DNA of 64,000 nucleotides from Heliocybe sulcata (taxonomy: Eukaryota > Basidiomycota > Agaricomycetes > Gloeophyllales > Gloeophyllaceae), in contig ML213507.1 in assembly GCA_004369045.1 (NCBI GenBank), positions 385,334 through 449,333 of the forward strand. The letters run 5' to 3'. The position numbers and the translations under genes are program-made. The notes beneath the pieces are model-generated. The model was not told where the DNA came from. It ran no database searches and saw only the letters and a list, made by a program, of their open reading frames with translations. This document shows positions 11,283 through 23,263 of this stretch, piece after piece. The number at the start of each line of letters is the position of its first letter. Position 1 is the first letter of the stretch.

Positions 11283-13004
11283 CCGTCCAGGAAGGATGCC
11301 TAGGGACTGATGCAGAGGGCGACCCATGAGGTACGCTTGTCAGTCCTGCTGGCCATGTGGGCAGCAGGAAGAGCAGCACTTGCGCGCTAGAGGCCATAGA
11401 GAGCAGGCCGCGGACGATGGAGGATGCACGGTCGGATGGATTATCGCTTACTCTATAAGGTTCACTGGGCTGCATCGTCCGCGGATTGGCTGCCAGCCGT
11501 GATAAGAGAGAAGAAGGCGTGGCTCATAAGACTGTTCAGAATGGTGTGCCTTCATTTCTCGTGCGTAGGGACGGCCGAAAGATACAGAGCAGACTATACT
11601 TGGGCGCAAGGAGGAAAGGACGGCAGTAAGCCGGTACCGATAGCCTTTCGAACTTGTGGATCGTCGCTGCAGCGCTGAAAGACCGACTGCGCAGGAAGGG
11701 AGTCTCCCAAGAAACCGCGAGGACCGTAATCCTGGCTGGCCCGAGCGGGACGGAAGAGGCAAGACAGATAAGGTGAGCGATTGCCCGTCGCTACAACTCT
11801 GGCGGATACGAGAGCCTTGGTAGCAGTAGCCTCGTGGCGCAATGCACCAGATAAGCTTAGATCGGTACGAAGATAGAACAATGGGAAGAGCTGCTGCGGG
11901 CCAAGCGACGAGGAAAAGAAGTGCAGGAGATACGGAGGATTGCGCCCTGGATTTGGAAAGTTGGCCATATACTGATACAAGCACATATGAGCTCGCGTCC
12001 GAAATATCTGCCAGTATTTTGGTGTAGCAAAGGTAGAGGAGAAAGGCCAGTGCGCAAGGGCCGCGCGCTGGACGGGAGCTTCATTCCCACACAGATATCT
12101 CCCGACTTCCACATACCCTTTCCTAAGCCACCGCCTTCTCAAGACATGCTTACTAGTACTGCCGGGCCGTTACTGATTCTGAACAATGGCTTCCTTGTCC
12201 GAGGATCGACGTTTCATAGCCAGCGAACGCAGTCCGACTCGTTATTATGAAGTCTCGGAGTCCGACGGTGGCGGCGGCAACGCAGGGTCGCCTCTCTGAT
12301 TAGCAGCACTCTCACCACTTTGTTCTCGAGTTGCTCGCAAAATACCTGCTGTTCTCTATCTTTGCCCTCAGGCCCAGGTTGAACCATTGCACTTGGCAAG
12401 AAGGCTCCCTACCGGGTAGAGGCAGAGAATAGCCTGCCTATATAATCGGAACGCATCTGTGTGACAGCGAGCCTACAGCATTTCCGAGGAACAGGGAGCA
12501 GGACTATTGCGCTGATATCTTACAGGCACTTGCCGCAAGCAAAATGCGCAACATGAATACTTTTCCGAGAAAGATGCTAGGCGGGCCCTGCTTGGCTCTT
12601 GGGTTCTCCTCCGACCTCTAAATATACGGTGCCTTGAGGACGCTAGAAACAGTCTTATATGGGTTGCGTCAAGTAGGCGTCGGGTTCCTGCAAGTCCACC
12701 TGAATGGAAAGATATGGTGTGCCACCTTCCGGGGTTCTGCCCTGTCGCTGTCGTCCAGCTCGTTTGCGGACTGATTGGTATCGTCGAGGCAAATTTAGCG
12801 CCTTGTCCGCTCTGCAGGCTCCGAGCGGCAAGATCATAACTCTCTGGACTGTATAGCATTCCTGATATTTCTCTCCAGTACGCCTACGTCGGTACCTCCG
12901 CGCTTGTTCTTGGCACATTCACCAACCGTGACGACTGTGGTGTGGTCCCGCCGGCCAGACCCTTCAGAACTCTTTTGAATCACTCTCTTCTGCATACCAT
13001 TGGC
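11283..13004. other. Gene-less stretch, about 1.7 kb
   Basis: Several overlapping open frames (for example minus 11448-11984 and minus 11594-12142) cover the same bases in different frames, with no motif, signal peptide or splice-consistent extension. I see no supportable gene. The left end presumably holds the chitinase promoter. Confidence 0.45.
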
Positions 13005-14253
13005 CTATACGATGCTGCTCCAGAACTCAATAGTCTCCTCCGGCAGGTCCCAATGCGCCTTCGAACGGAGAACAGTGAGAACCCAAACAACAACTGACAG
13101 CGGACAGCACTCACGAAATGATTGCCACTCATAGAGTACACCTCTAGCGGCCGACGTCCTTTACCCTCTTTCAAGAGCTCATCGACCTTCCCCTTCAACT
13201 GCCCAGCTCCCCACGGCATATCAGGATTGCTTTCCCTACACCAGATGAGTTTTATTTTCAAATCCGGGAACTCCTCCGTCCCCCGAGGATCGCAAAACAG
13301 CTTCGTTATGTTCTCGTCCCAGACAGCGATGGGCATATAGCGCACATTCCCCTCTCCCTTGTCCGGCATCAACGCTTCCGGGCAGCTCACTTCCGCTAGG
13401 TGGTCTGAGCGGAACCGATGGTACGTTGCAATCTTCTCAGGCGGAGGGTTCTCTATCCCGCGGAAGGACAGACCCGATAGGGACCCCGAGTCAGGGTTGG
13501 GGTGCTGATAGTACATCGTCACCCAGACGTTGAAGACGTCCGACTTTGCCTTGGCATCCTTGAGCGAGGGGTCCCGGAACGGGTTGTAGAGAGCCACGTC
13601 TTGCGGGATGCCGAAGATGTACGAGGGGCTGTCTTCCGTAGGTAAAGACTTGATCAAACGCTGGCCAGAGCAGAGCAGAACACGTGGAAGCGTACCGTAG
13701 ATGATATACGTCCTCAGACGCCCTTTCAAGCAGGCCTTCTGCTCCTCTTCGAGCTCTGCGAGGTTGGCTATCGCTGCGGATGTCGTTGCGTTGCCAGAGG
13801 ACCATGCGAGGACAGATAACCCGCCCTCTGGTTCACCACTCACTCCGATTTGGACTTGCGGAATCGAAGCTGTGCGCGCGTACCACGCAATGAAAGAGGC
13901 AATCTGGAGACCCAGCTCGCGCAGCACGGCAGCGTTCACACCTAGGTTGTCGCTTCTGATTTTCTCCAGCTCGTCCTGGGAGACGGGCGTCGAGCCAGGG
14001 TAGTCGCGCCGATTGAGGAGGACAAGACGCAGATTGTGGCGTGCGGCTAGTGGGAGGAGCTTGGCGAATATGGCTGAGCAGTACCATGTCAGTTGTTTCT
14101 CCACTGGAAAGTGCAAGAGCAGGACAGTCTACCGCTATGATAACTTGAGCCGTGGATCGCTACCAATGTGGTGTACACCGCGCTTGACGGTGCGCCGCTG
14201 TCTTCGTAGTGGAACTGGACGCCTGCGCTGTTGATGGGGTCGGAGAGTGGCAT
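13005..14253 (-). CDS. Alpha/beta hydrolase, copy 1
   Basis: Model: exons 14133-14253, 13696-14073, 13115-13632 and 13005-13058 (1,071 bases, 356 residues), starting MPLSDPINSAGVQFHYED and ending EETIEFWSSIV. Alpha/beta hydrolase features in order: HGSSYHS after the first core strand (oxyanion-hole loop, His-Gly), LRLVLLNRRDYPGST, the nucleophile elbow AWSSGNA (A-W-S-S-G in place of the usual G-x-S-x-G), a lid region with SYIFGIPQDVALYNPF, and near the C terminus GNHFAHWD, whose histidine is the likely catalytic base. It probably acts as an esterase or related hydrolase on an unknown small substrate. No signal peptide, so cytosolic. A longer open frame exists because intron 2 has no stop, but the spliced form restores the expected IIYDSP. 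A diverged paralog lies 4.6 kb away on the same strand. Confidence 0.85.
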
Positions 14254-16230
14254 TATTGGTAAGATTGGTGCGGCGACTTGTATTCCAGGTTCCAGGATAT
14301 CCCCTCCGGTTCGTAAACGGTTTTGGCGGGGGACTTCGTCCTAACTATAGCCTTGAGAAAATTGGCAGGTCTGGTGTATTGAGGGGATGTGACGTATGTT
14401 CATGGGATTAGAAACCGTTGGTATGTGTGAATGCAATGAATAGAGCCTTTGGAGCTCAAGCTTCTCAGAATGTCAGATTATTCCTGCGCAGAGTCCAGTT
14501 AACAAGGAAAGATATCCGATGCGTGGCGATCTATGAACGCAGGAAGTTTACGACATCGTCATTGGAGGGACGTTCACAGGAATGACCAGTACTACCACTC
14601 ACCGCAGCATCGTAAAACACATACCCATACAGGGCAGCGAACCCTCAAAGCGGTTTGTAGTCTAAACTGTGCTTCTCGCTAAATTCCACTTTCTTTACGG
14701 CACTGCTGCAACGAAAAGTAGTTAATATCATCGCATTGAAGTGTCATCACTCACGGACCGTCGCATGAGGGCGCAGACGCTTCTGCACGTACTGCCAAGT
14801 ACTGCAGGTGATATTATCTTGGCTTGGAAGTCTCTCTTCAGGGTAGTTCCGCGGGTTTCGCTGGAGAGGTGACGATGCCTCGCAAAGATATCCTCTCAAA
14901 TACTCCATTGTCATGCATCTCTAAAATCAGAGGCAAAGGTATCAGTGATATGATAACTACGATAGCTAGAGCTGAGATGAAGCCTGTCGTAGACATTAAA
15001 CCCAGATGCTGAGAGGGACGGAGCGGCCAGATGCAACGATCTCACGTGGACGAGGTGCCACATCACGTGATTGTCTTTCCAGGGTTAAGGTTCCAGGACT
15101 CTTCGCTGGCGGCCTCGACGGCAAGGCATGTCTCCTTCTGGCGCAAGTGCCAAAACATGATCTCTGCCTTCTCCTCCTTCTGGCCAAGCATTGGACGGAT
15201 ATTGTACTGTTCATTGGTGGAGCCCAATCCCTATGTCGGAGACAACGATGATGTCGCCACCGTCAGCTCAGACAGCTTGCTCTCTCATGTGGCGTGCTTG
15301 CGGTAATTGTCAAATCGTCTAGCTGAGATCAAAGAGTACTCCTCAAGGGCATGTGGATATCAATGCTTGTCTCTTGGTCATGGCAAACGCGGGCTGCGCA
15401 TGAATCCAGTCAAGCGCTTCTTGATGTTCAGTCGGCCATAATTGCGCTCAACTATGAGGTTTAACAGCAACTACCTTACCAGTCCGCTGTTTATACATTC
15501 TTAAACCTACGCATACTCAGACGATGCACTTCTTCTGCAGAGCAGTTGGTCGCTGGTGACTAGGCCAAGCATCATCCCTATATCAACAAGATGAGAAGCC
15601 ACTGCGCGCCACAGAGGGCAGTGCTTTAGCAAGTGCGTCCGCTGTTTCTATTCGAATTTTCAATCGCTAAGCGAACTTCTGAAGTGTTACACAGCTTGCC
15701 TCGTGGATATTCAGGGCATCTCGGTGGATATTCCTAATTGCAATCTGTGATCCCGATGTATTCGACAGGCTTCCTGCACTATAGGCTACCAACGCTGATC
15801 ACACTCGGTCAAGCCACGAATACTAAGCCCTCAGGAGTACCTAATCCTAATAATAACCAGCGCACTTCACTCTGTCTGGCACGACAGCACCGGAGAGGTA
15901 CTGAAGGTATGCTTTGGCGGCCATGTCGCCCGACATGTCCGTTGCATTGCCTCGCATCCTGGTGTCCTTTAGGTAGGAACCCTATACGCATCGTTTGGTG
16001 AGATGGATCTTGACCTTGGTCACCACTCGTCCCAGGCACGTATGGACTGCTATCTAACCTTGTGGGTCCTCGTTGCATGCGATGCAGCAATATTCCAGAA
16101 GACCACCAGTTACCGTTCTCTAATACGAAGCATCTCGAGGAAGCGCGCAGGCAGTGCACTGGTACTTACCCTCGGAGCTTCGCGGGCCATCTCAGATTCG
16201 GAAAGTGGCCTCACTACGCCACGGACGTGG
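14254..16230. other. Gene-less stretch, about 2 kb
   Basis: Between the divergent hydrolase copy 1 and zinc-finger gene 1. The open frames are short, overlap one another and show no motif. It presumably holds the two promoters. No repeat structure was obvious by eye. Confidence 0.45.
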
Positions 16231-16233
16231 CCC

Positions 16234-16240
16234 TATAAAA
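16234..16240 (+). promoter_or_regulatory. TATA box of zinc-finger gene 1
   Basis: TATAAAA, about 80 bases upstream of the ATG at 16316. Confidence 0.6.
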
Positions 16241-16315
16241 GCTGGTCGACAACTGGTTGAATTTCTCAACTTACAGCCTCTTGGTAGACCTCCATTCCGA
16301 CGACCCATCTCCAAC

Positions 16316-18048
16316 ATGACACAATCAGATACTTTTGCTAACCCCTCGTGTCCTGCGTTGGATCCGTGAGTACCCTTCCTGTAATTGATCGCCGGGGGTG
16401 AACTCACTGTATAGTTGCAGAGCCGAGATAATCAACCTCTCCTGCATCGACTACACCGATGACGATCGGGCTTTTGACTGGGTCATCTTTGACAGTACTG
16501 AACCTCAGTGTCTCTCGTCTACACTCTTCACTCCAGAGTGCCACATTGCGTCCCCCTCCTTCAAGTCGGATTTCGCCCTCGAACCCCAGTCGGCGCCTTT
16601 GTCAAATTTCGAGGACTTAGATTTCACCCTATCATCTGTGAGCGCCGCTGTTTCTGTGAGAGAATGAACTGGACCCACAATACTGCTAGTACCACGCTCC
16701 TGCCAACGAGATCGACGCCACATGTATGCCGGAGCCCTTGTGGCCCTCCCTAGCACTGTCACCATCGCCCTCGACCACTGGCTCAGCATCTTTGGACTCC
16801 ACGCCCAGCCTGGTTCCCGACAGCCTCGAGCCCAACTTACTTGCGGCAAGCTCAAGCACAGAGTCCTACGACGGGGACACCCTTCTCTCGCCGTCGGCTC
16901 CCATTGATGGCCAGCTGGACGCCTGGGTTCAGAGTGAGCAGCAAGCCGCCTGGGACGAGATATTCTCGTCATTTATCGCCTCACCATCAAGTGCTGCGGG
17001 CTCCAGCTCTCAGTCGTATAACGACGACAACCTGTTCTGGTCGAACAACCCAGCAATGGACTCATATCAGCTGTCTCCCATTGCAGGCCCTTCAACCCTC
17101 CTGGATACTGCTCAGCCCTCAAAACCCTCCGTCTCCGCCACTGCCTGGGATCTCGACTTTTCATCCAGCTGTACTGCACCACAACCCTCTGCATCTGAGC
17201 GGCGGCAGGGGCTGCTCGACTGCTCTTCAGCACTGTATGCATTTTCGGTGCTCGGCACTTGCGATCCCAAGCCGCCTTCGCCGCCGCCACCTTGTATCGA
17301 CCCGCGTCTGCTGATGCTAAACGGACAGCCATCCGCATCTCCCCGCATCTCGCCGAGTCCCTCTCCTGAGCGCGAGACTAGCCCTCTCTTGTGGCACCAA
17401 ATGTCTTCCAGCTCGCTATTGTGGCCGATGCCGTCTCAAAGCTCCCTGGGTCCTGAGAACAGTCAGTCCTATGTTCGCTCCACGAAGACCACCTCCAGCA
17501 AGAGGAAGCGAACAGAGGACAATGAAGAGAGTTTCCCTCCAGACAACGTACGCGCGGAGACGATGGCGGAACGAAGACCGACAAAGTGCAGACGTGTAGA
17601 CGAGGCACCCATGCCCCATGCCAGCCCGAACCAAAACGTGATCAAGGACGGTGCTTCTTCGATTCTGGGTTTCCGCCGATCAACGCGCCAGTGCGGTGGC
17701 CCTAGGCCGGACTATAGAGAGCTTCTCATGGACAACCACCTCGCAACCTCAAGCAAAAGCTCCCTGGCAAAAGAGAAGAGAACAGCCAATGCGAAGGCCA
17801 ATCGCGCTGCTAGCAACCGGACCTCTGCCTATTCGAACCCGAACAACAAGTGCGAAGTCTGCGGGAGAGTCTTTACTCGCATCCAGGACTTAAACAGGCA
17901 CAAGATAAGTGTGCATGAGAATCGCGCGTATCCATGCCAGTATTGCGGGAAAGTGCTCTCCAGAGAGGACTCGAAGATACGGCATGAGAAGGAGTGCAAG
18001 AAGAAGCCGCGTGACCGTCAGGGTGATGGCCAGCAAGAGGAGGAATAG
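16316..18048 (+). CDS. Paired C2H2-type zinc-finger protein 1, probable transcription factor
   Basis: Model: exons 16316-16365, 16421-16637 and 16711-18048 (534 residues), intron phases 2 and 0. The first 440 residues are Ser/Pro/Asp-rich and look disordered, with a basic SSKRKRTED patch (possible nuclear localisation signal) and GFRRSTRQCGGPRPDYREL. Two adjacent zinc fingers lie at the C terminus: CEVCGRVFTRIQDLNRH...H (C2H2) and CQYCGKVLSREDSKIRHEKEC, whose last ligand is a cysteine (C2HC). This suggests DNA binding through a two-finger module with a long N-terminal activation or interaction region. It is one of four such genes in 20 kb. Targets are unknown. An alternative start at the methionine at 16726 would give 440 residues, but the TATA box and the parallel exon structure of the paralogs favour 16316. 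Confidence 0.85.
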
Positions 18049-18871
18049 CAGGAGGATCGTCGGTACCACATGATCGGATGTTGATTGGTGAGGATACGTT
18101 CACGAGCTGCAGGATGATGCTCTAGGGCGCTTTGTATATATACCCCGCCGCTTGCACTGCAGCGGAAATGTTTGATACCCTGTTTGCATCTCCCTGGTCA
18201 GAACACGTTTTGTGACGCTGTTGATTTGGCACGTCTAACCTCAAGATAAATATGCAACCCACCGCATGCCGACGTGCCCCCACATGTGGCGTCCATCGCA
18301 TTCCCGTCTAAGCCGATCTACAGAACGTCAACGAAAGAAGAGCCAGGCGCGGTTAGATGGACGTCAGGTAGTCGCGGTACACAGAGCGCCCGGAGTGCGT
18401 CTCATATACATATTCTTCATCATTACTACTGGTCGTTGCCAGGGTTCCTTATTCTTTTAAGTTGCTATCTTCGCTTGGTTATTATATGTACAAGGACAAT
18501 GTGATTGTCTTCTCGTCGTGAAGTTATTTCTGGCTTGTAGGTCGCCCTTGTAATTACTGTTCGTCGCTGCAGTTTCGCATACGGTATCCATATAGCAGTG
18601 ATGAATGTAGTCCATGTATTAAGCGTGCTATGGAACACTCCGTCGTGCAAGAGATCACTCAGTGGCAGCCGCAGTGGCGATAAAGAAACACTTAAGATCC
18701 TCGCCAGCAGTCGCTCAGGACCAAGAGAGGGATTTCAGGGGACTGATGTATTCTGTTGGAGTTGTAACCATACTAAGCGCTACTTGAATGCTGTCCCCCC
18801 GGCTTAGCCAAGACTATATAGGCGAAAGCCACAAAACCTTCTGCGTACGTTCGGCTGGGGTGGCGTCAACA
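18049..18871. other. Gene-less stretch between zinc-finger gene 1 and hydrolase copy 2
   Basis: Convergent 3' ends. Mostly 3' UTR and spacer. No gene or repeat supported. Confidence 0.5.
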
Positions 18872-20106
18872 TCAGCTTATCCTGGCCCAGGATTGTAAAG
18901 TTTCTTGTGGTAGATCCCAATGAGCCTGAAACATACCCGAGTCGCGATATCAATATCAGCCCACTGCCAATATCATAAGTTGGTACTCACGAAATGATTT
19001 CCCTCCATAATGCAGAGTCCCACCTCTCTCGCCCATCCCTCCTCCTCCGCGTCATACAGCAGCCGGTATGCTCCCCACACCATCTCCGGTATCGTCTCTC
19101 TACAGTAAACAACTCTGATTCTCAAACGCGGAAAGCGTCGCAGATGTCCCAGACTAAACAGCTTGCGTATATTCTCCCGGTACACCGCCACATCAATGTA
19201 CTGCACCCATCCCTCGCCTCTTGTCCTCGCCTCAGGTGCAGTCAGCTTCTCCACATCAAGTCTGTGCATCGTAGGCGTCTTCTCCGGTGATGGATTTGCG
19301 ATACCATCCTCTGCTAGGCCAGAGAACTCGCCCGAGGAGGGCTCGGGATGGTGGTAGTAGGAAGTCACCCAGGTGTTGAAGCGTTCTGTCTTCATTTCGG
19401 AGGTGGATAAGGAGGTGTCGAGCCAAGGGTCGTAGATGGAGGGAGAGGGAGGTATGCCGAAGACGTAGCAGGGCGAGTCTGCCGGTATTCCACATTTGTT
19501 ATGCTCAGGAAATCATATGTCTATTGAGTAATGAGGGGCTGCGCACCGTAGATAATGTAAGTCCTGAGATACGCTCTCATCGTCCCTTGCTCTTTGTCGG
19601 ATAGAAACTCGAGGTTCGCAACCATCGAACAGCATGTGGCATTCCCAGACGACCAAGCAATCACGGCCAGCCCTCCTTCCTTCTCACCATCCTCTTGTGA
19701 GATGGGTGGAATTCCAGATACCTTGGTATACCAGATGACGAATCGCGCAAGCTCAAGTCCGAGGTCTCGCAGGGCCTCGCGCTGAATGTCCACGTCAGGC
19801 GAACGAATGCGTGCTGTTTCCTCTTGACTGGTAGGTGTAGTTCCCGGATAGTCGCGGCGGTTTAGTAGGACGAGGCGGAGGTTGAGGGATGCGGCGTAGG
19901 GGAAGAGCTTGTGGAATATCGCTGTGGCGTCCGAACAGGAGTTCATCGCGACTACACCATTACAAGTTCTTGGGAAGCTTACCACTGTGATAGCTCGTTC
20001 CGTGCACAATCAAAAGTGTTGTATATGCCGTCGCGTTGCTGGGAGGGCCGGTATCCTCGTAGTAGAACCGGATTCCTCTGGTATTCACCGCTTCGGAAAC
20101 CGGCAT
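18872..20106 (-). CDS. Alpha/beta hydrolase, copy 2
   Basis: Model: exons 19983-20106, 19547-19921, 18991-19478 and 18872-18925 (1,041 bases, 346 residues), starting MPVSEAVNTRGIRFYYED. It matches copy 1 through the whole length: HGTSYHS, LRLVLLNRRDYPGTTPTSQ, nucleophile elbow AWSSGNA, LRTYIIYDSP, YYHHPEP (YYQHPNP in copy 1), VVYCRE, and GNHFAHWDLPQET. All three introns fall at equivalent places with the same phases, and both last exons are 54 bases long, so the two genes arose by duplication. No signal peptide. Hydrolase by fold, substrate unknown. The longer open frame crossing intron 1 is not the natural start. Confidence 0.85.
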
Positions 20107-21543
20107 GGGGAGCTTGGGCTCTCAGATAACGGTTCCATTCTATCGTGTCCAGGAGCTAGTGTTTTATGCAGCTAGTTATCAGATGACATAGGATTTGTTA
20201 TTACTGCGGCCAGCTGGGCAAGAGGGACAACTGATTGCACGGGACGAGCGGGTATTTCCCGGAGAATTGGAGAATTCACCTCCGAGCCACAACAATATTT
20301 GGCATTCTTTGACTGTGGTGGCGGTGGCGCATTTCGGCCTCTGCACTTACGGCGCCTTGCCTTCGTACTTGAATTCCCACCTTAGGCAGGAGGGATTCGA
20401 CTACGTCATGACCCGTTGGGCCCTTTAGTGTGCAGGTCAGATATGGCCCGACAGGCCCTATCGGACGCGATGCTGGCCTATAGTGACCAAAATAGATTTT
20501 CCTAATTTGAGCGGAGCTTCCTGCGTATCCGTCGGACCTCGCTGAATGCATCCGGAGTGTATCCGGGTGTTGTCCTCCTCTCTAAGAATTACATTATGGG
20601 TCCCATGGCTTATTTCTAGTCAGTACATACTCAGATCCAGTCCTCTTGAGTCATTCCAATATAAGGCCTATATCACGACGATATCGCCGGTGAAGCAGCA
20701 AGGGTATCGCGACTATATCGTGCGGCTGGTATGCCGGCGTAACCCGGTATGGGGCTGTGGGAAAAACATATGGATATGGAAAATGGTAGTAGAATGGCTC
20801 CTAGAAAATCGAACAAATGCCCAATAAATCGGAGGATATTTGAGTAGACTGATAGTATAGGTTTGTATAAAATTGCAACCCAATATTGCTCCAGGTGTCC
20901 TATATCTCTCGGAATAAATCTATCTTTATCCTCCACCTGCAGGAACAGTGCATCGAAATTTGTATCCCTCAGAGACATCCTACGGCACTTATATCTGGTA
21001 TTAAAGCTATCCAAGTATATCTCTATAAGTTTACTTAGTACCCATGAGGATCATATCCACTACATCCCCAGATATCACCTCTGTCTGGTACCCCTCCTGC
21101 TACTCATGCATGCATAATGGAGTAGTATTCAAATGATGTAGCACTTTATATAGCATTATTGTTTATATAGAATTTTTGCTTGACCATCCCAGAATGCCTG
21201 GGATATCCCCAGGCTTCAATATGATGCATGCCACTCATAGTGCCTATCACAGGTACACCTCCTGCCATAGGGATGGACCTACTGGACTTTGTGACATGAA
21301 AACATGCTACAATACTTTCAATTTAACTATAGTTAATGCTCATAACTTGTCCTGCAGCATCCCACTGCTTGAATTCCCTAGCGATTATAAACTATTGCCC
21401 AAGATGTTATAAACGATAGCAAACAATAGCGACAAAGCAAAGAGCAACAACGACAAAGCAATGTGACAAATGTTCGGGTAAGTATCGTAACTAGTGCTGC
21501 CGTAGAGTATGAAGGGGGAACCTCGAAAGCGACCCCACAATGG
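20107..21543. other. Gene-less, AT-rich stretch
   Basis: From about 20550 to 21460 the sequence is clearly more AT-rich than its surroundings, with many TATA/ATATAT runs and no plausible coding frame. It may be a decayed, unassigned repeat. The first 400 bases presumably include the promoter of hydrolase copy 2. Confidence 0.5.
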
Positions 21544-23177
21544 TCAGCGCTCTGCATGCCGCTCTGCATGCTCGAGACACTTCTTCGTGATCCTATGCCG
21601 TGCGATCTGGTCTCTATCTTTCCTCGACAAGTGCTGGCCGCAGTAGGTGCAAGTAAAACCCTTTCGGATGTTCGGGTTCTTCTTGCAGTGGTTCGCTCTG
21701 TGTCTCTTCATCTCGTAGCTCCCAGTGAATATCCGGAAACAGAGATCGCATGGTACAGGGATTTTTTCTTTCTTCTGGTGTTCCGAAGCGCCACCGTCGT
21801 TCAGAGTCTCGGTTCCTTCTTCCGATTCCGTAGCTTGGTCAGCGGTCTGGCTTCGGTGGGTATCTGCCCTGTTGGCTCGCTGCTTCTTGGACGGCGGTGT
21901 GTCGACAGAGTTCAGATCACCAGCGGACGGTCCAGCGAGCTGATCCATAGGCATTTGGGTATTGTGAGGATCCTCGGGAAGCATTGGAAGACTCGTAAGC
22001 GCATCTGCTGCCGACCCAGCGCCCAAAAGGTGATCGTCTGAAGTTCTCTTCCGCTTCTGCGCCGGTCTCAACACAGCCTGGTTCGGAACTTCAAGGCCAT
22101 GTTCTAATGGGGCACCCGCAACCGCAATATCGACAGCCTGGCTAGTGGGCATTTGCGGATTGGAAGACGTGGAGATAGAGGTGGCAACAGCTAGAGGCAT
22201 TGGTGAGGACGATTGGACCCTGGGCATTCTTGATGAAAGATTACCGGCAACATCATCAAACCTGGCGTCTACTTGATGGGGAGGACCAGACCGTCGCAAG
22301 GGGCCAGCAGGCAAATCAGGATTCCCGGGAGACGTCCATTGATCCAAGGGTCCAAAACTAGCATCTTGCGCTGTCTGATCGGTGGCGGCCGGAAAGAAAC
22401 TCGACGCCGTCTGCTCGTGTGGCGCTAGGTAGGATGGGGCGAGAGCAGCGTGCTCCGGTAGTTCGGCTGTGGATATTGCATTGTATGTTGGACGTTCCTC
22501 GTACTCTTGGTGTACAGAAGTATAGCCAGCCCAGGTGTCGATGTCCGTGTCCGATGCGAGAGTAAGCGCCGCATAAGTTGGCTCCAAGCGCGTGGCGTCA
22601 GAAGACACGAGCGACTTGTATTGTTGGTCGGTGATCGGCGCAGCCCATCCAGCGGAAGACGAAGGGAAGAAGAGGCGAGAATCTTCAGAGTGTTCCTGGT
22701 CGGCGCCAAAGGAGCCATGCAAATGTATGGAGTCTTGGTCCGGGTACGAGACAGCCTGCACGGGCAAGAGGTCAGCCTGGGAGTTGTCCTTGGAGGTTTC
22801 CGGGGATAATAAGGTAGGCGAAGTTGGAGATAGGTGGCCGCCCTGGTCTCCGTTGCTGGACTCGTCGGGATTGAAGTTGTTGAGCGTTCCCCAGAATGGT
22901 ACCAGCTCTTGAGCTTGAGCATGAGAGGGTTCATCGATAAGCCAAGGGGACTGCTGAGGCTCCGATATAGATGGTAGGCGCGCCAAGAACTCTTCATCCC
23001 GAGCCAAGGAAGCTTCTAATTGTGTCCAGAATGGATCCGGTGACCAACAACAAGGGCTAGAGTAGAACGGGAAAACGTTCAACTGGGTTTGGTAACACAA
23101 ATGAACCTTGTAGCGCACTGTAAAGAAGCACTCAGTCTGCAACACGCCAAATCAGAGGTTACGCTGCCGTATGCCAT
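21544..23177 (-). CDS. Paired zinc-finger protein 2, probable transcription factor
   Basis: A large open frame (to 23145) covers most of the protein. The C terminus has two fingers: CDLCFRIFTGSYEMKRHRANHC and CTYCGQHLSRKDRDQIARH...C, the second closed by cysteine. Upstream is a Ser/Pro/Gln-rich, probably disordered region with a basic AQKRKRTSDD patch close to the SSKRKRTED of gene 1. I prefer a start at 23177 (MAYGSVTSDL) with a 62-base phase-2 intron that rejoins at PCCWSPDPFWTQLEAS, because all three relatives have a phase-2 first intron and a TATAAAT box lies 80 bases upstream. A start at 23145 without the intron is the alternative. Role inferred as DNA-binding regulator. Targets unknown. 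Confidence 0.8.
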
Positions 23178-23256
23178 TCAAAGGCGGAACTAGAGCTTTG
23201 GAAATGGTGGTAGGAAGGAAACTGGTAGGGGATTATATGGACGCCATAAGGGGCCA

Positions 23257-23263
23257 ATTTATA
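23257..23263 (-). promoter_or_regulatory. TATA box of zinc-finger gene 2
   Basis: TATAAAT on the minus strand, about 80 bases upstream of the preferred start at 23177. Confidence 0.55.

Noticed and set aside
11448-12142. Overlapping minus-strand frames of 178 and 182 codons as genes
   Set aside because: They cover the same bases in different frames, have no domain, no signal peptide and no splice-consistent continuation.
20673-21014. Minus-strand frame of 113 codons in the AT-rich island
   Set aside because: Composition follows the local AT bias, and there is no motif or promoter.
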